Origin: Xylocopa sonorina
Lineage: Eukaryota; Arthropoda; Insecta; Hymenoptera; Apidae
DNA length: 64,000 nt
Assembly: GCF_050948175.1 (NCBI RefSeq)
Contig: NC_135194.1
Span: 6,564,033-6,628,032 of the forward strand
Direction: 5' to 3'
A program made the position numbers and the translations under genes. Within the stretch, counting starts at the first letter, position 1; every line of letters begins with the position of its first letter. The notes beneath the pieces are model-generated. The model was not told where the DNA came from. It was given only the letters and a program-made list of their open reading frames with translations, and ran no database searches. Positions 13,085-23,025 of the stretch are shown here, piece after piece.

Positions 13085-13250
13085 TACTCATAAAATAAAA
13101 ATATTACTTGTAGAATAAAATTACTTATAAAATAAAATATTATTAATAAGATAAAATATTATTTATAAGATAAACTATTATATATACTTATAAGATAAAA
13201 TATTAGTTATAAGATAAAATTATAAAATAATAATTACTTATGAAATAAAA
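13085..13250. repeat. Degenerate A+T-rich minisatellite in the transposon
   Basis: Irregular tandem copies of a unit close to TTATAAGATAAAATATTA, about eight to nine in number, lie between the left subterminal array and the accessory gene. Units vary in length and by point changes, so the array is old or slippage-driven. Confidence 0.7.
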
Positions 13251-13540
13251 ATGGGTTAATGTTTAGTTTAATACTTAATTTAATACTGACTATTTTACAT
13301 TTGTACAATCTTATATATTAAAAATTGAAGCAACCACGAGCCGATTGTTTTGCTGCTTATTCTTCGGTAAGGAGGTATTCGCTACCCGGCAGTTATATAG
13401 GGGTAGCATCCCGGAAAGATCCGTTAGGATGAACGCTTTGGATTATTCTTCCATTCCTACAAAACAGTGAAATATGATGTTATTTAAAAAAATTGTACGC
13501 TATTGATAGTATATTTTCGTTTAGAAATAAAATGTACCTT

Positions 13541-14738
13541 TTAAAATTCTTCGTCGTCTCCTTCCTCTCTATTCCAAAAGTGGACAGTGGTTGCCCTATC
13601 CCTTTCTGCCGCCTTCCTATGTCTTTTTTTAGATGCTCGCAGAGATTGCCGCGCATACTCCTGAAATTCTCTCCTGGTAGGCTTTTCAAAACCCCTGCTT
13701 AAACATGCAGCTTCTGAAAGTAAAAAGTAGTGAACATGCATTACTTGCAATAAAACATGGAAACAATAGGTATATGAATACGAAGGAAAAGTAATACGTA
13801 CTGTATATTGCGAAAGTGAAACGCCTATCAGCTAATGCTGTTTTACCTCTTTCCTTGCCGTACCAGGAGAGATACGGCGAAACTATGTCGTTTAGCGTTT
13901 CTTTAAACGCTACGGCTATAAACTCTTTTGCGCTGAAGCCGCCTAACTGTTGGAGATACGTGACCTATGCAAACATAAATATGCATATTAAATGTATGTA
14001 ATAGTATTTCATAACAATAAATAACTATTCTTCCTATGTTTTTACTTACAAAATCTGCAAACATCTGTTCATCAGCATTGTCGAAGTGCAATAACTCTTC
14101 GACGTTTTGGAGCGGAATCCATGAAGGTTTTTCTATTCCTAACACTTCTACATCCCTTGTATGTAGCAAGTAATTATTAGATTCCGTTAAACTCCTACAA
14201 ACATTTATAGAAAAATGCTATAAAATGGTACAACAAATTTGGAAATTTATAAATTTATAATATATATATTGTATACTTACTGCATTTGCATGCTCATGTT
14301 CCGTTGATTGTTAAGAATTTCTTGTAATATTGTCATCATAGCGGGTGCGGATGTGTCTGTTTGTGCGAATGTGTCTGTTTGTGCGGATGTGTCTGTTTGT
14401 GTGGATGTGTCTATTTGTATGGATGTGTCTATTTGTATGGATGTGTCTGTATATGTTTGTGTGGATTGGCATTTTTTATAAACTGGTGCGTTTGTTGGTG
14501 TATGAATTTGTGTATTTGAAACCGTTGCGTATGTCGGTGTGTACATTTGTGTGGTACGATGTGTGTGCGGTAATTGTGTATTTGTATTTCTTGAAAATTG
14601 TATTTGCTGTAATATATTAATATCACTTTCAATATCAACTTCTATGTTTCTTGTTCTTTTTTTCCTTGGTACCTCGTCCTCTGAATCCGTTGTAAGATAG
14701 CGCGTCGGTTTTGCAACTATACGTTTTCTTCGATCCAT
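13541..14738 (-). CDS. Transposon accessory protein, DUF4806-like, four exons, intact
   Basis: Exons in order: 14738-14281 (ATG at 14738), 14194-14050, 13964-13802 and 13713-13541; 312 residues, all junctions in frame with standard donors (gtaagt, gtaagt, gtacgt). The N-terminus is basic (MDRRKRIVAKPTRY, later PRKKRTR), a likely nuclear signal or DNA contact. Then comes a Thr/Gln-rich part with six tandem TSxQxD-like repeats. The C-terminal third has LQQLGGFSAKEFIAVAFKE followed by SPYLSWYGKERGK, which matches the arthropod DUF4806 pattern (GG-x..., then a SW-x-G motif), and a very basic tail ending EEGDDEEF. DUF4806 proteins are abundant in ants and other arthropods and often sit in DNA transposons; their function is not established. 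A TnpA-like DNA-binding role on the subterminal repeats is inference from position. The frame is uninterrupted, unlike that of its partner. Confidence 0.8.
14345..14452 (-). repeat. Coding minisatellite, six 18-bp units
   Basis: Six tandem 18-base units near gtgcggatgtgtctgttt (plus strand) encode the six-residue repeats of the accessory protein. Units differ at one to four bases, and the array stays in frame because 18 is a multiple of three. Confidence 0.9.
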
Positions 14739-14980
14739 GCTGCTTTACTGATTTCCAAATTTGAACTTATTAGTGATCGCGTTCCTCTCGATCGCGTAAG
14801 GCATTTCGCGTAAGGTTTTTGTTTATTCACCTCCCTCTACATTTTAGGGCAACCTATCCCTGATGCCCCGGAAAAGATTGCTAAGGAATATCTCAATTGT
14901 CACTATATCAATCTGCGCCACAGATTGTGTTTTTTGAAGGGTCCTACGCTTCAAGCGAGGTATGTTTATGCGAAGGAGAC

Positions 14981-15045
14981 ATATATAAATAAGGAGGCCT
15001 TAAAAGAGAAATCCAAGGAGATCCTCAAGAGCAGTCATTGAAAGG
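14981..15045 (+). promoter_or_regulatory. Candidate TATA promoter inside the transposon
   Basis: TATATAAAT at 14981-14990 is followed 30-50 bases downstream by initiator-like TCAAGAGCAGTCATT and then gagtaagt, a possible 5' splice site. Its direction fits the transposase on +. A remnant LTR promoter is an alternative. Confidence 0.4.
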
Positions 15046-15312
15046 CGAGTAAGTCGTTTTTGAAAATGTAAGCAAATGCGTTAGTTTATTACTAAAAGAT
15101 ACAAGTATTAAATTTACAATAGGCTTGTAGGTTGTCTCAGTGATTCCTCGAAAGAATAGCTGTCATTCCATAATGGAGCGCAGCAGAGAAGGGTCTAATT
15201 TATCGTTTTCCCTTTTCTTCAGCTTGGCTCGAAGGCGACGAAAACCAGGCGGCACTCTGGGACGCTTCAACTCCAGCTATCTCTAACAATAACGGAGATA
15301 AAAATGTATAAG

Positions 15313-15314
<2 letters not shown>

Positions 15315-15358
<44 letters not shown>
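15315..15358. repeat. (CT)n microsatellite
   Basis: About 21 consecutive CT dinucleotides in the middle of the transposon, between the two genes. Confidence 0.95.
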
Positions 15359-15359
<1 letters not shown>

Positions 15360-16295
15360 TCTTCTGTCTCACACATTAAATTATCCCTTTTCCTTACGAT
15401 TTAAATTCATAGAAATTAAATTTACAGAGTATTTATAATTTAAATGCAATTCCAATTCCGTACGCGGGATTATCACAAAATCAAACGAAAATATTGTACT
15501 TTTGACATTAAACCTACTACGACCGGTCAAATGATTATTTTCTACATTTCGATTACAATTTCCTACATAAATTGTACTTGGATCACCTTTAAACTGAACA
15601 ATTTTTCCTCTATATATGCTATATACGTACAATACATTTTCCAGGATTCGCTTCTTCTTTATTCTTTCTTTCCTGGAAGAAATGTGTAGTCTGTCGTACC
15701 TATCATGAGCGGTCATTTGACCTGTTTAACGATATATCTTTGTTTTCTTAGATTTCGCAGTTTTTGAGATATATGTAAGAAGCATATCGAACTTTGAATT
15801 GCTGCAGTTTGTAATGGTAGTTGCCGCTAGGTTTACTGACGCATGCGCATATTGCAATTGTATAGAAAAGTGGCAACGTCGCAAAAGTTCTATCAAAATT
15901 TCTATATAATTTTAATTTCTATATAATTTTATTAATATACACATAAAGATTGTATCTTGATATACTTTAGATATACTTTATTATTGTATAGATTATTTTA
16001 CATTATGTTTCTCTTTTATAAATAACATATACAGTCCTTTTCATGACGCAGTCTGAACATGTAGTAAGAGAAATGGCAACATCGCAGACTTCTACCTGCA
16101 TGTTGCATTTCATGCAATGCCATTACGAGTGTAGCAGTCGTAAGAGTTGGTTGGTGAAGAAGTTCCGGAGTTATAAAAGAAATATAATTCTATTTATAAT
16201 TATTATTACTTTTAGTTACATATGTATATTATTTTATAATTTTATTTTATATATATTATTTTACTAGTTTATAATTTAACTATAATTATAGGAGG

Positions 16296-18632
16296 ATGGA
16301 TCGACGACGTATTTTAAAGACATCAATCTCACGGAAACCTGTGAAGAAATTATCAGCAAGACAGAAACGTAGGATTCGGAATGAAATTAAAAACAATATG
16401 GTAGCACAAAACCCGAACATTGATACGGATATGCAAAACTTGCCAAGCACATCAGCAGGTAGTAGTTTTTCATATTTGAATGTGGGGAATGCTTCTTCTT
16501 CTTCTTCTTCTTCTTCTTCTTCTTCTTCTTCTCCTTCTACTTTTTCATCTCCTTCTGTTGATTCTACTGATTCCTTGGAGCAGTCCTTTCGTGACCGTTT
16601 AGCGTCCTGTTTTATAGATAGTAATTTAACGCATAAGCAAGGAAATAATATATTATCCTTGTTGCGTTCTCATTCGTGTTTCTCCAACTTACCGAAAGAT
16701 GTTAGGACACTTCTCAATACACCACGTGATAGTGGTGTTGTGTCAGTGGTTCCACCAGGGGAATATATACATTTCAGCTTACAAGCAGAAATTCAAAAAC
16801 TGCTTCAGTGTAAATCCATAGATGATGTTATAGAATTAAAATTAGATATTCATACAGATGGATGTACGTTAGATAAATCTAACAGTATCCATCTTTGGCC
16901 CATCCAGTGTAGGGTTTCCAATATTCCCAATAGCAAGCCAATAATTGTTGGCATTTATAGAGTGTAGCATGTAGATGAGAATAAAGTACAAAACTTGATT
17001 GCTCAACGTTTACTGGGCGTATTTATTTCTGATTCACCCGAAGGTTCATACAAGAATGCCTTCTTAGGCCATTCGTACTAGCCTCGAGGACACCCTCAAC
17101 GTCATGGCCCATTCATATGTTTAGACAAGGCCCCGGAGTGGGGCGATGCCACAGGGAAATGCACACGGCCCTCGTTGACCGTCCGTGCACCCTGTTACCC
17201 GATATTTCTTACAAGAGGTAGCCAAAAACCTTATAGTCCTATTACTTTTTTTGATAAAATTATGTGCGATATTAAAGAAATCATACTTAATGGAGGGGTT
17301 AGTTATCAGGGCAAAATATTTCCATTATCAGTAAGGTGTTTTATAGCTGATGCACCAGCTCGAGCTTTTATCTTAAATCATCGGGGACATACGTCTTACC
17401 GACCTTGCTCCAAATGCAAAATAAGTGGTATACGTCAGAAAGGTAGATATGTTTTCACTGGTGTACACCATTCTCTCAGAAATGATGAGATGTACGTTAG
17501 ATGTCTTGATGAGGACCATCATAAAGAAGGTAGAAGTCCACTATCTTTGATAGCGTTTGGAATGGTATCACAAGTACCATTTGAATACATGCATCTCGTA
17601 TGCTTAGGAGTAATGAAAAAATTATTATCTGCCTGGATAGACGGAAAATATTCCCATTCTTCTAAATTATGCGGTCAAGATATCCAGATAATATCCAGTA
17701 GGTTAATAAAATTAAAAAAATACTGCCCCTCTGATTTTACAAGACGTCCCAGGGAAATCGAAATATTTTCTAAATTTAAGGCTACCGAATTCCGCCAATT
17801 TCTTCTATATACAGGACCATTTGTTACACATGGCCTGTTAAGCAATAATCTGTACAAACATTTCCTTTTTCTTCATGCCTCTATGAGGATTTTAATTTCA
17901 CCCATATTATCAGAAAATTTATTAGAATATGCAGAACTAGCTCTGCAAAGATTTGTTATTAGAAGTGAACTTTACTATGGCTGTCTCTTCAATAGTTACA
18001 ATATTCATGGTCTACTTCATTTATCCAATGATGTAAGGCACTTAGGTAATTTAGATTCTTTTTCTGCTTTCCCCTATGAAAGCAATATGTCCCTCTTTAA
18101 AAAGTATTGCAGGAAGCCACATTTGCCACTGCAGCAAATTTTCAATAGAAAGATGGAAGAAGAACAGCATGGTACAAGGCACAAGCAGGATGTTAATTCT
18201 TCATTCATTCACGTATCTCATCCATTTGGTAATGGTACTCACGGTCTTCGGTACCAAAAAATACAATTTGCTAATATATCGTTAGGTATAGGTACACGCG
18301 ACAATTGTTGCATTTTATATGATGGTCGTATCTGTATCATAAAAGATATTTACCATCATAATAATACTGCCACATTAGTTGCAAAAAGATTTATGGAAAC
18401 CACTGACTTTTATAACGTTGGTATATTGTCTTCAGCGCTTGATATCTATAAATGCAGTACACTTAGCACTGAAACATTCTTCATTCAGCCGCAAGAAGTA
18501 CGTGCAAAATGTTATAGAATGCCTCTACAAGTCATCGAAAATCCTCAGGAATCATCGACGGATGATGATGAAGAGCATTGCCCTGAATCAGGATTTATAG
18601 TTGCTGTTATTTTACACAGTGAAATTAGTTGA
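16296..18632 (+). pseudogene. Tnp2-type (CACTA/EnSpm) transposase, split by a solo LTR
   Basis: Two collinear same-frame segments, 16296-16967 and about 17214-18632, form one transposase. The first starts MDRRRILKTSISRKPVKKL, has a serine run (16495-16533) and ends after ELKLDIHTDGCTLDKS, where GAT at 16857-16859 is the likely first catalytic Asp (consensus tDGv...wPI). The second has CFIADAPARAF (Asp codon 17349-17351) with a CSKCKISG zinc-knuckle-like segment, the VPFEYMHLVCLGVMKKLL stretch, and SAFPYESNMSLFKKY (Glu codon 18078-18080), which corresponds to the sAFpFEn..g..kk block of the family. The DDE residues therefore all persist. The frame is interrupted only by the insertion at 16963-17213, which brings in-frame stops. 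About 690 residues without it. No other frameshift was seen, so the insertion is probably recent relative to the element. Confidence 0.85.
16963..17213. mobile_element. Solo-LTR-like insertion (251 bp) in the transposase
   Basis: The insert begins TGTAGCATG and ends TTTCTTACA, the TG...CA termini of an LTR, and is flanked by the direct duplication AGAG (16959-16962 and 17214-17217). It is clearly richer in G+C than its surroundings and contains AATAAA at 16980-16985. Removing insert plus one AGAG restores the transposase frame exactly at the conserved GIYR/GSQKP position. A 4-bp duplication and 251-bp length suit a Gypsy-type element whose internal part was lost by LTR-LTR recombination. Family and orientation could not be identified. 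Confidence 0.85.
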
Positions 18633-19677
18633 GCAATATTTTTTCTTCATAATAGTCGCTATAATTTGTAGCTGGTTTCCATTGAGTGATGTCTAGTATA
18701 ATAATTGTTTGTCGTATATCCTCAATATTAATTTCCTTTTAGCAGCTTTTGTTGCTGTTTTCATTTTTTACAGGCCTTCCTGGCATTCAGAACGTGGTCT
18801 ATATATGCGTAGACAAGACTTTACCATAGGAGCAACCAGATGTACAAGAAGGACTTACTTACACTTTACAGGAAGTATTATACTTTCACATTTTTCACAT
18901 ATTTTGTCGCAAAATATGTATATCACCAGTTGTTCTTTACTGACATTGGAATTAAAATATTTTCTCCTTTTTTCCAGCACTTTCTGCAATGGAAGAACCA
19001 AAGAGAGAACCATACAACACATAAGGCAAAGTCAAAGACCAGGGACTTGGAAAGAATAATTGCAAACCAGGATGGAAATGAAAGAAGGAATTGAAGTGAA
19101 TTTTCTTCATTTCAATATATTTTATATATATATTTTATAATTTCTACAGACCGTCAAGCCATTTATCGCGAGAATATATGTATCAAAAGAAAGTTATAAA
19201 CGTATTGTACATTAGAGTAGTAAAAGTATTGTATATTATGTTCAGTATTCTCATCTGAAAGTTGTAATACACTAGTAAAATAAATATATTTAGTTTATTC
19301 TATACATTAAATTATTTACTATACATAGATTGTTTCCATATCTCAGTTCATTATTTCATAAGTATAAATCATTAAATTTGCTTAAATAACATGCTGTCAC
19401 CGTATTTAATATACCCTCTATTGCATAAATTTTCAACGATTAGTTGAAAAAAATATTTAAAAAATAATGTATTTTTACGATAAAGTAATTAACGACTTTT
19501 CTGAAACAATCGCTGTATTAAATTATAGTTTACAGAAAATAATACAAAGAAGTTTTTCTATCTTTCTTTCGTGTCAGTGTATCTATTTTCGAATAGAAAT
19601 AAATAAATTGCTTAGTTTAGTCATTTTTAATATTCGTTTATAATTTTTATGCAAACAGCTTCTTCATTGGTATATAT
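18633..19677. other. 3' part of the transposon, no clear gene
   Basis: Short open stretches follow acceptor-like sites (near 18771 and 18979), for example an exon-like HFLQWKNQRENHTTHK, and could be 3' exons or untranslated sequence of the transposase mRNA. Below 19100 it is plain A+T-rich DNA with several AATAAA-like sites. Confidence 0.4.
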
Positions 19678-19902
19678 TAGCCTACGCCACTGGCACGCGT
19701 GTCACTATGGTGAGCTGATAGTGTCATTGGCACGCTGTGTCGCCCCTGTGCTATATCGCCGTGCCTTGATAGTGCCATGACACGCAGTGTCGCTCCAGTG
19801 CTAGCCCTGTGCTGTTACGAGAACTGAGAGGCAGCACCGTGCTAGCACAGTGCTTAGAGTTCCATCCGGTGCTATTGGCGCTACAATCGCTGGTTGTCTG
19901 GG
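19678..19902 (-). repeat. Right transposon end: subterminal repeats and 10-bp TIR
   Basis: Mirror of the left end: cctacgccactggcacgcgtgtcac at the inner edge, then repeated motifs of the type gacac, gtgctag, agtgcc and ggcacgctgtgtcgcc, closing with GTTGTCTGGG at 19893-19902. Motifs are shared with the left end but in different number and spacing, so it is a subterminal array and not one long perfect inverted repeat. Confidence 0.8.
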
Positions 19903-20561
19903 AATATATAGATATTCATAATCATGGTGATATTCGCAACATATGTACTATAAGACAAATATTAAAAATTTCGATAATTTCATTTATCATAGTAACATAT
20001 ATAAATATTGCGTTACATTGACATTTTTGAAAATTATGTTATAGTAGTGAAGTAGTTAATCTGGTCATCTAGATACAACCTTAATACAGGGAATGATTTT
20101 TGCATCAAGAGACTCTGTTATCGACCGTCATCAATAAGCAAAGAGTTGCCATCAAGTGGTATATGAATCTTGTAAGATTTTAAATCTCATGTTCTGAATT
20201 ACTACACATGCAAAAGAGTCACAGGTTTTTATCTTCTTTTAATGTATTTATTGTATACAGCATTCTAACAAGTTTCAATAAATGTAATTGAATTTCAGAA
20301 ACACAAAAATGCATTGAATGAGTGGTCTATCCTATGCCTCATCGATAGCGTTAGCATGTGTCGGTAAATTGGTAATACATTGAAATTTTAATTCAACAGC
20401 CGCATAAAATGTCCTTTAAAACGTATAAAATTATAATCTTCTTATATAATAATATATTGGGTAGAAGATAAATTCAAAGAGAGTTAATTAAATTCTGGTA
20501 ACTAGGACCTTTGATACATTATAATTTATTTATACTATCTACATGTTTTTCAATAAATACA
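19903..20561. other. Intergenic region between transposon and NDUFAF4
   Basis: A+T-rich; no open frame of note. It should contain the NDUFAF4 3' untranslated region. Confidence 0.5.
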
Positions 20562-21637
20562 TTACAGAAAAATATCATTCCTTTTTTTCTGTCCCAATTT
20601 TACCGGTTCTTTATGTACAGAATGAAAGACCTTAAAATTCGTTACAATATTTTCTGAAACAAATAGTAAATATAACAAAGAAAAACCCTATTTATAGGAT
20701 ACCCCTGTAATGTCATGAACAAAAGAAATTAGGAAAGAGATTCACTTTACTACCAAAAAACAATGTGTCGTTTTTGTAACTATGTATAAAATAAATATAA
20801 ATATGAAATATCTTTTTATAAACGAATTCTACCAGGCATCATATAACATTATGGATATTTTTAAAAATATAAGTCTACTTTAATAACCAATGCAAAATTT
20901 ACTTGTACAACTTTATACTCACCTACTAATTGTTTATCTAGCTGGTATTCTTCAGATATTTTTTCAACAGAATAATTTGCAGGATCTTGCTGATGCAGGC
21001 TTATGAACTGAATTGCTTGCTTTAAAGAACATTTACCGCTTACAACCACAGGTGTACCATAATGATCATAATAATTTAATTCAAGCTGACTTCTATTCTG
21101 TGGTAATGATCTAGATGAAGTTATCTCTTCCTTTGGTTTATCCTAATAATGAATTAAAATAAGCTTACTTTAATGACTGCAATTAAATATAATCCTTTTC
21201 AAATTAAATATAACCTTTGGATGATGGGACTCGACGTAGACATTTTTCAAATGATCGAGTAGTTTTGGATCCTTTTTGTACTGATCCTCCATAAAATTTG
21301 GATACACTAAAATAGAAGTAATATTATAATATATTAATAGAAATATTGAGTGCCATTATATCGTAAGACATGTAAAATAACATAATTTATATAGTTTGGA
21401 CTCGAAGTGTTAAGGAAGCAGTCGAATTTTTATCATGAATTCCAATGGCACTTTTAATTCCAAACGATACAAGTCGGAATGTTAAAACTTACATTTGTCT
21501 ACCATCTCCTTTTGTCGTTGTGTAGAGGAATGTAGAGGAGCTGGAACCGGTTTCTCTCTTGAAATAACACGTGCTGCACGATTTTCAACGTTAAAAGTAC
21601 GGATTGGTCGCGTAAGAAGAGAATATATTTTTCCCAT
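20562..21637 (-). CDS. NDUFAF4: NADH dehydrogenase assembly factor NDUFAF4
   Basis: Exons in order: 21637-21493 (ATG at 21637), 21306-21215, 21142-20923 and 20653-20562 (TAA); 182 residues, against 175 in human. The N-terminus reads MGKIYSLLTRPIRTFNVENR, matching the family's MG...R.FN.ENRAxR start; Gly2 could be N-myristoylated as proposed for the human protein. Further conserved parts are the KxPxPAPxHxST box, the DPKLLDHLKNVYVES segment and the GKCSLKQAIQFISLHQ...W/Y..EKI..EY box. The last exon was found by phase: a strong tttgtttcag acceptor then ENIVTNFKVFHS, the family's C-terminal strand. It acts early in mitochondrial complex I assembly together with NDUFAF3. It is divergent from RAD21 across 1.4 kb. 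Confidence 0.92.
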
Positions 21638-23025
21638 TTTATTAACTTCTTAATGGAAAAGAACTAAAATCTCAGTACACATATATACCTAAAATCATAA
21701 CTTAAATTACATCTAACTTCTCATTCTAGAAGGCTACAATTGTCATAGACGTTTCGTACTTTACATAAATTACGAAATACTTGGTATATATTTCAGATAA
21801 ATCGAAGATTTCAAGGAAAATAGTTGTCCGTCTTCTATCATACCAATTACTTGGTTATGATTGCAATCGATACCGGGATCGCAAGGGTTACCGCTACCCT
21901 TGATCTCTTCTCAAGAATAATGAGAAGATTTAAGAGGATTACAATATCATTTAACTATCAGATTTCATAAGAAAATTGATTTATTTCATAATGTAGATAT
22001 ATTATTAGAAACTATTATTACACTATCCAAAACATTTAGTATAACGACCGTGTAAATCGTAGTTAAAACATAATTTTTTTTTTTTATTACCAACGCATAT
22101 ACAATCTCGTTCCTTAAACATTAATTGTTACAGTTCTATCATAATTTTTATGGGAATGTAATTTAGACAAACTCGTGTGATATACAAATTGTATGATGCA
22201 AATGCATTTCTATGAAAATGTGTAAAACTATGAACACTATTGGTTAGGACTTAGAAACCGGGAATCAACCTGAATAAAAAAAATTCGGTATTAGTTTATA
22301 TAGGAATATTATACAACTAATGAAAAGAGACAAATAAACGTATTTGCTTGTATCTACTTAGTAACTGAAAATTATTCATTGAAACGCGGGCATAGATGTA
22401 TGTTAGAAAGACGAAACATTAAATTTGCTAAGTTTACGAACACAATTGCCCGCCATTAGTGGAGGGAGTTTTAGAACGTTCAGTGAAGTTGCAGATGGTT
22501 GCGAAGACGCGGTGAAAAGAAACGTACCGTATGTGTCGACAATTTGATAATATATCAATTAAATGTGATTATTCTTATGAAATATGGAAACAACAGTTTA
22601 ATATTTCTCGATAACGCATTATCGTAGTATCTCCTATGCGGATATTAGTGAAATACGATATTCGTTCAACAGCTTACGCGTAACCGCCAAAATTACGGAC
22701 AGAAACGCCATCTTGTGTAAAGATGTTGACATTTTACTAAATTGAGAACATTTTACTAAATTGATCGCCGTTTATTCGAGTCCCACGACTCGATTTCTAC
22801 GTTTATGAATGTTAAAAAATGCTAACTTTATATATTAATTGACACGTCGACCTGTTTTTTCATTATAAGGTGATCATTTTATGTTGCTAATGGAAAATCA
22901 CGTTAACGAGTTAACTTGTCTGTTTAGCTTTGTGTTTACAAACATATCGTATCGAACACTTTTTTACCAATTTCATTGATATCACGTTGATTCATTTACA
23001 GAAGGGCATATAATACGAATTAAAA
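21638..23025. promoter_or_regulatory. Shared 5' region of NDUFAF4 and RAD21
   Basis: Divergent starts at 21637 (-) and 23026 (+). An acceptor (catttacag, ending 23001) 24 bases before the RAD21 ATG shows that RAD21 has an untranslated first exon, probably within the less A+T-rich stretch 22440-22560. A short tandem duplication, acattttactaaattga twice, lies at 22729-22764. No other elements were recognised. Confidence 0.5.

Larger units (their letters stand above)
14739..16295. other. Central divergent control region of the transposon
   Basis: The stretch between the two divergent start codons includes a more GC-rich part (about 14770-15300) and a (CT)n tract. A 111-codon open frame lies on - at 15381-15716 (MTAHDRYDRLHISSRKERIK...) and resembles no family I know; chance cannot be excluded. 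An acceptor-like ttatag lies just before the transposase start, so the transposase mRNA may begin with an untranslated exon here. Confidence 0.5.
12693..19902. mobile_element. CACTA/EnSpm-like DNA transposon, about 7.2 kb, two genes
   Basis: The two ends are an exact 10-bp inverted repeat, CCCAGACAAC at 12693-12702 and its reverse complement at 19893-19902. Each is followed by about 220 bp of GC-rich subterminal repeats. Inside lie a divergent pair of genes: a DUF4806-like accessory gene on - and a Tnp2-type (Transposase_21) transposase on +, starting 1.56 kb apart. Flanking bases on both sides are AA, compatible with a 2-bp target duplication; a 3-bp one is not seen. Short terminal repeats plus subterminal arrays plus a second gene match the plan of the CACTA/CMC superfamily. 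The termini here do not begin with CACT, which is unusual. The transposase is broken by a later insertion, so this copy is not autonomous. Confidence 0.85.

Noticed and set aside
13330..13450. GC-richer patch that looked like a structured RNA
   Set aside because: No tRNA, snRNA or other known fold could be matched by eye; probably 3' sequence of the accessory gene.
14345..14620. Plus-strand frame with RMCLFVRMCLFV repeats
   Set aside because: Antisense shadow of the coding minisatellite in the accessory gene.
16963..17213. Reading the transposase interruption as an intron or as coding sequence
   Set aside because: Intron borders that keep the frame need a weak acceptor (acaag) and add an odd Val; TG...CA ends plus the AGAG duplication explain it better. 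It contains in-frame stops, so it is not coding.
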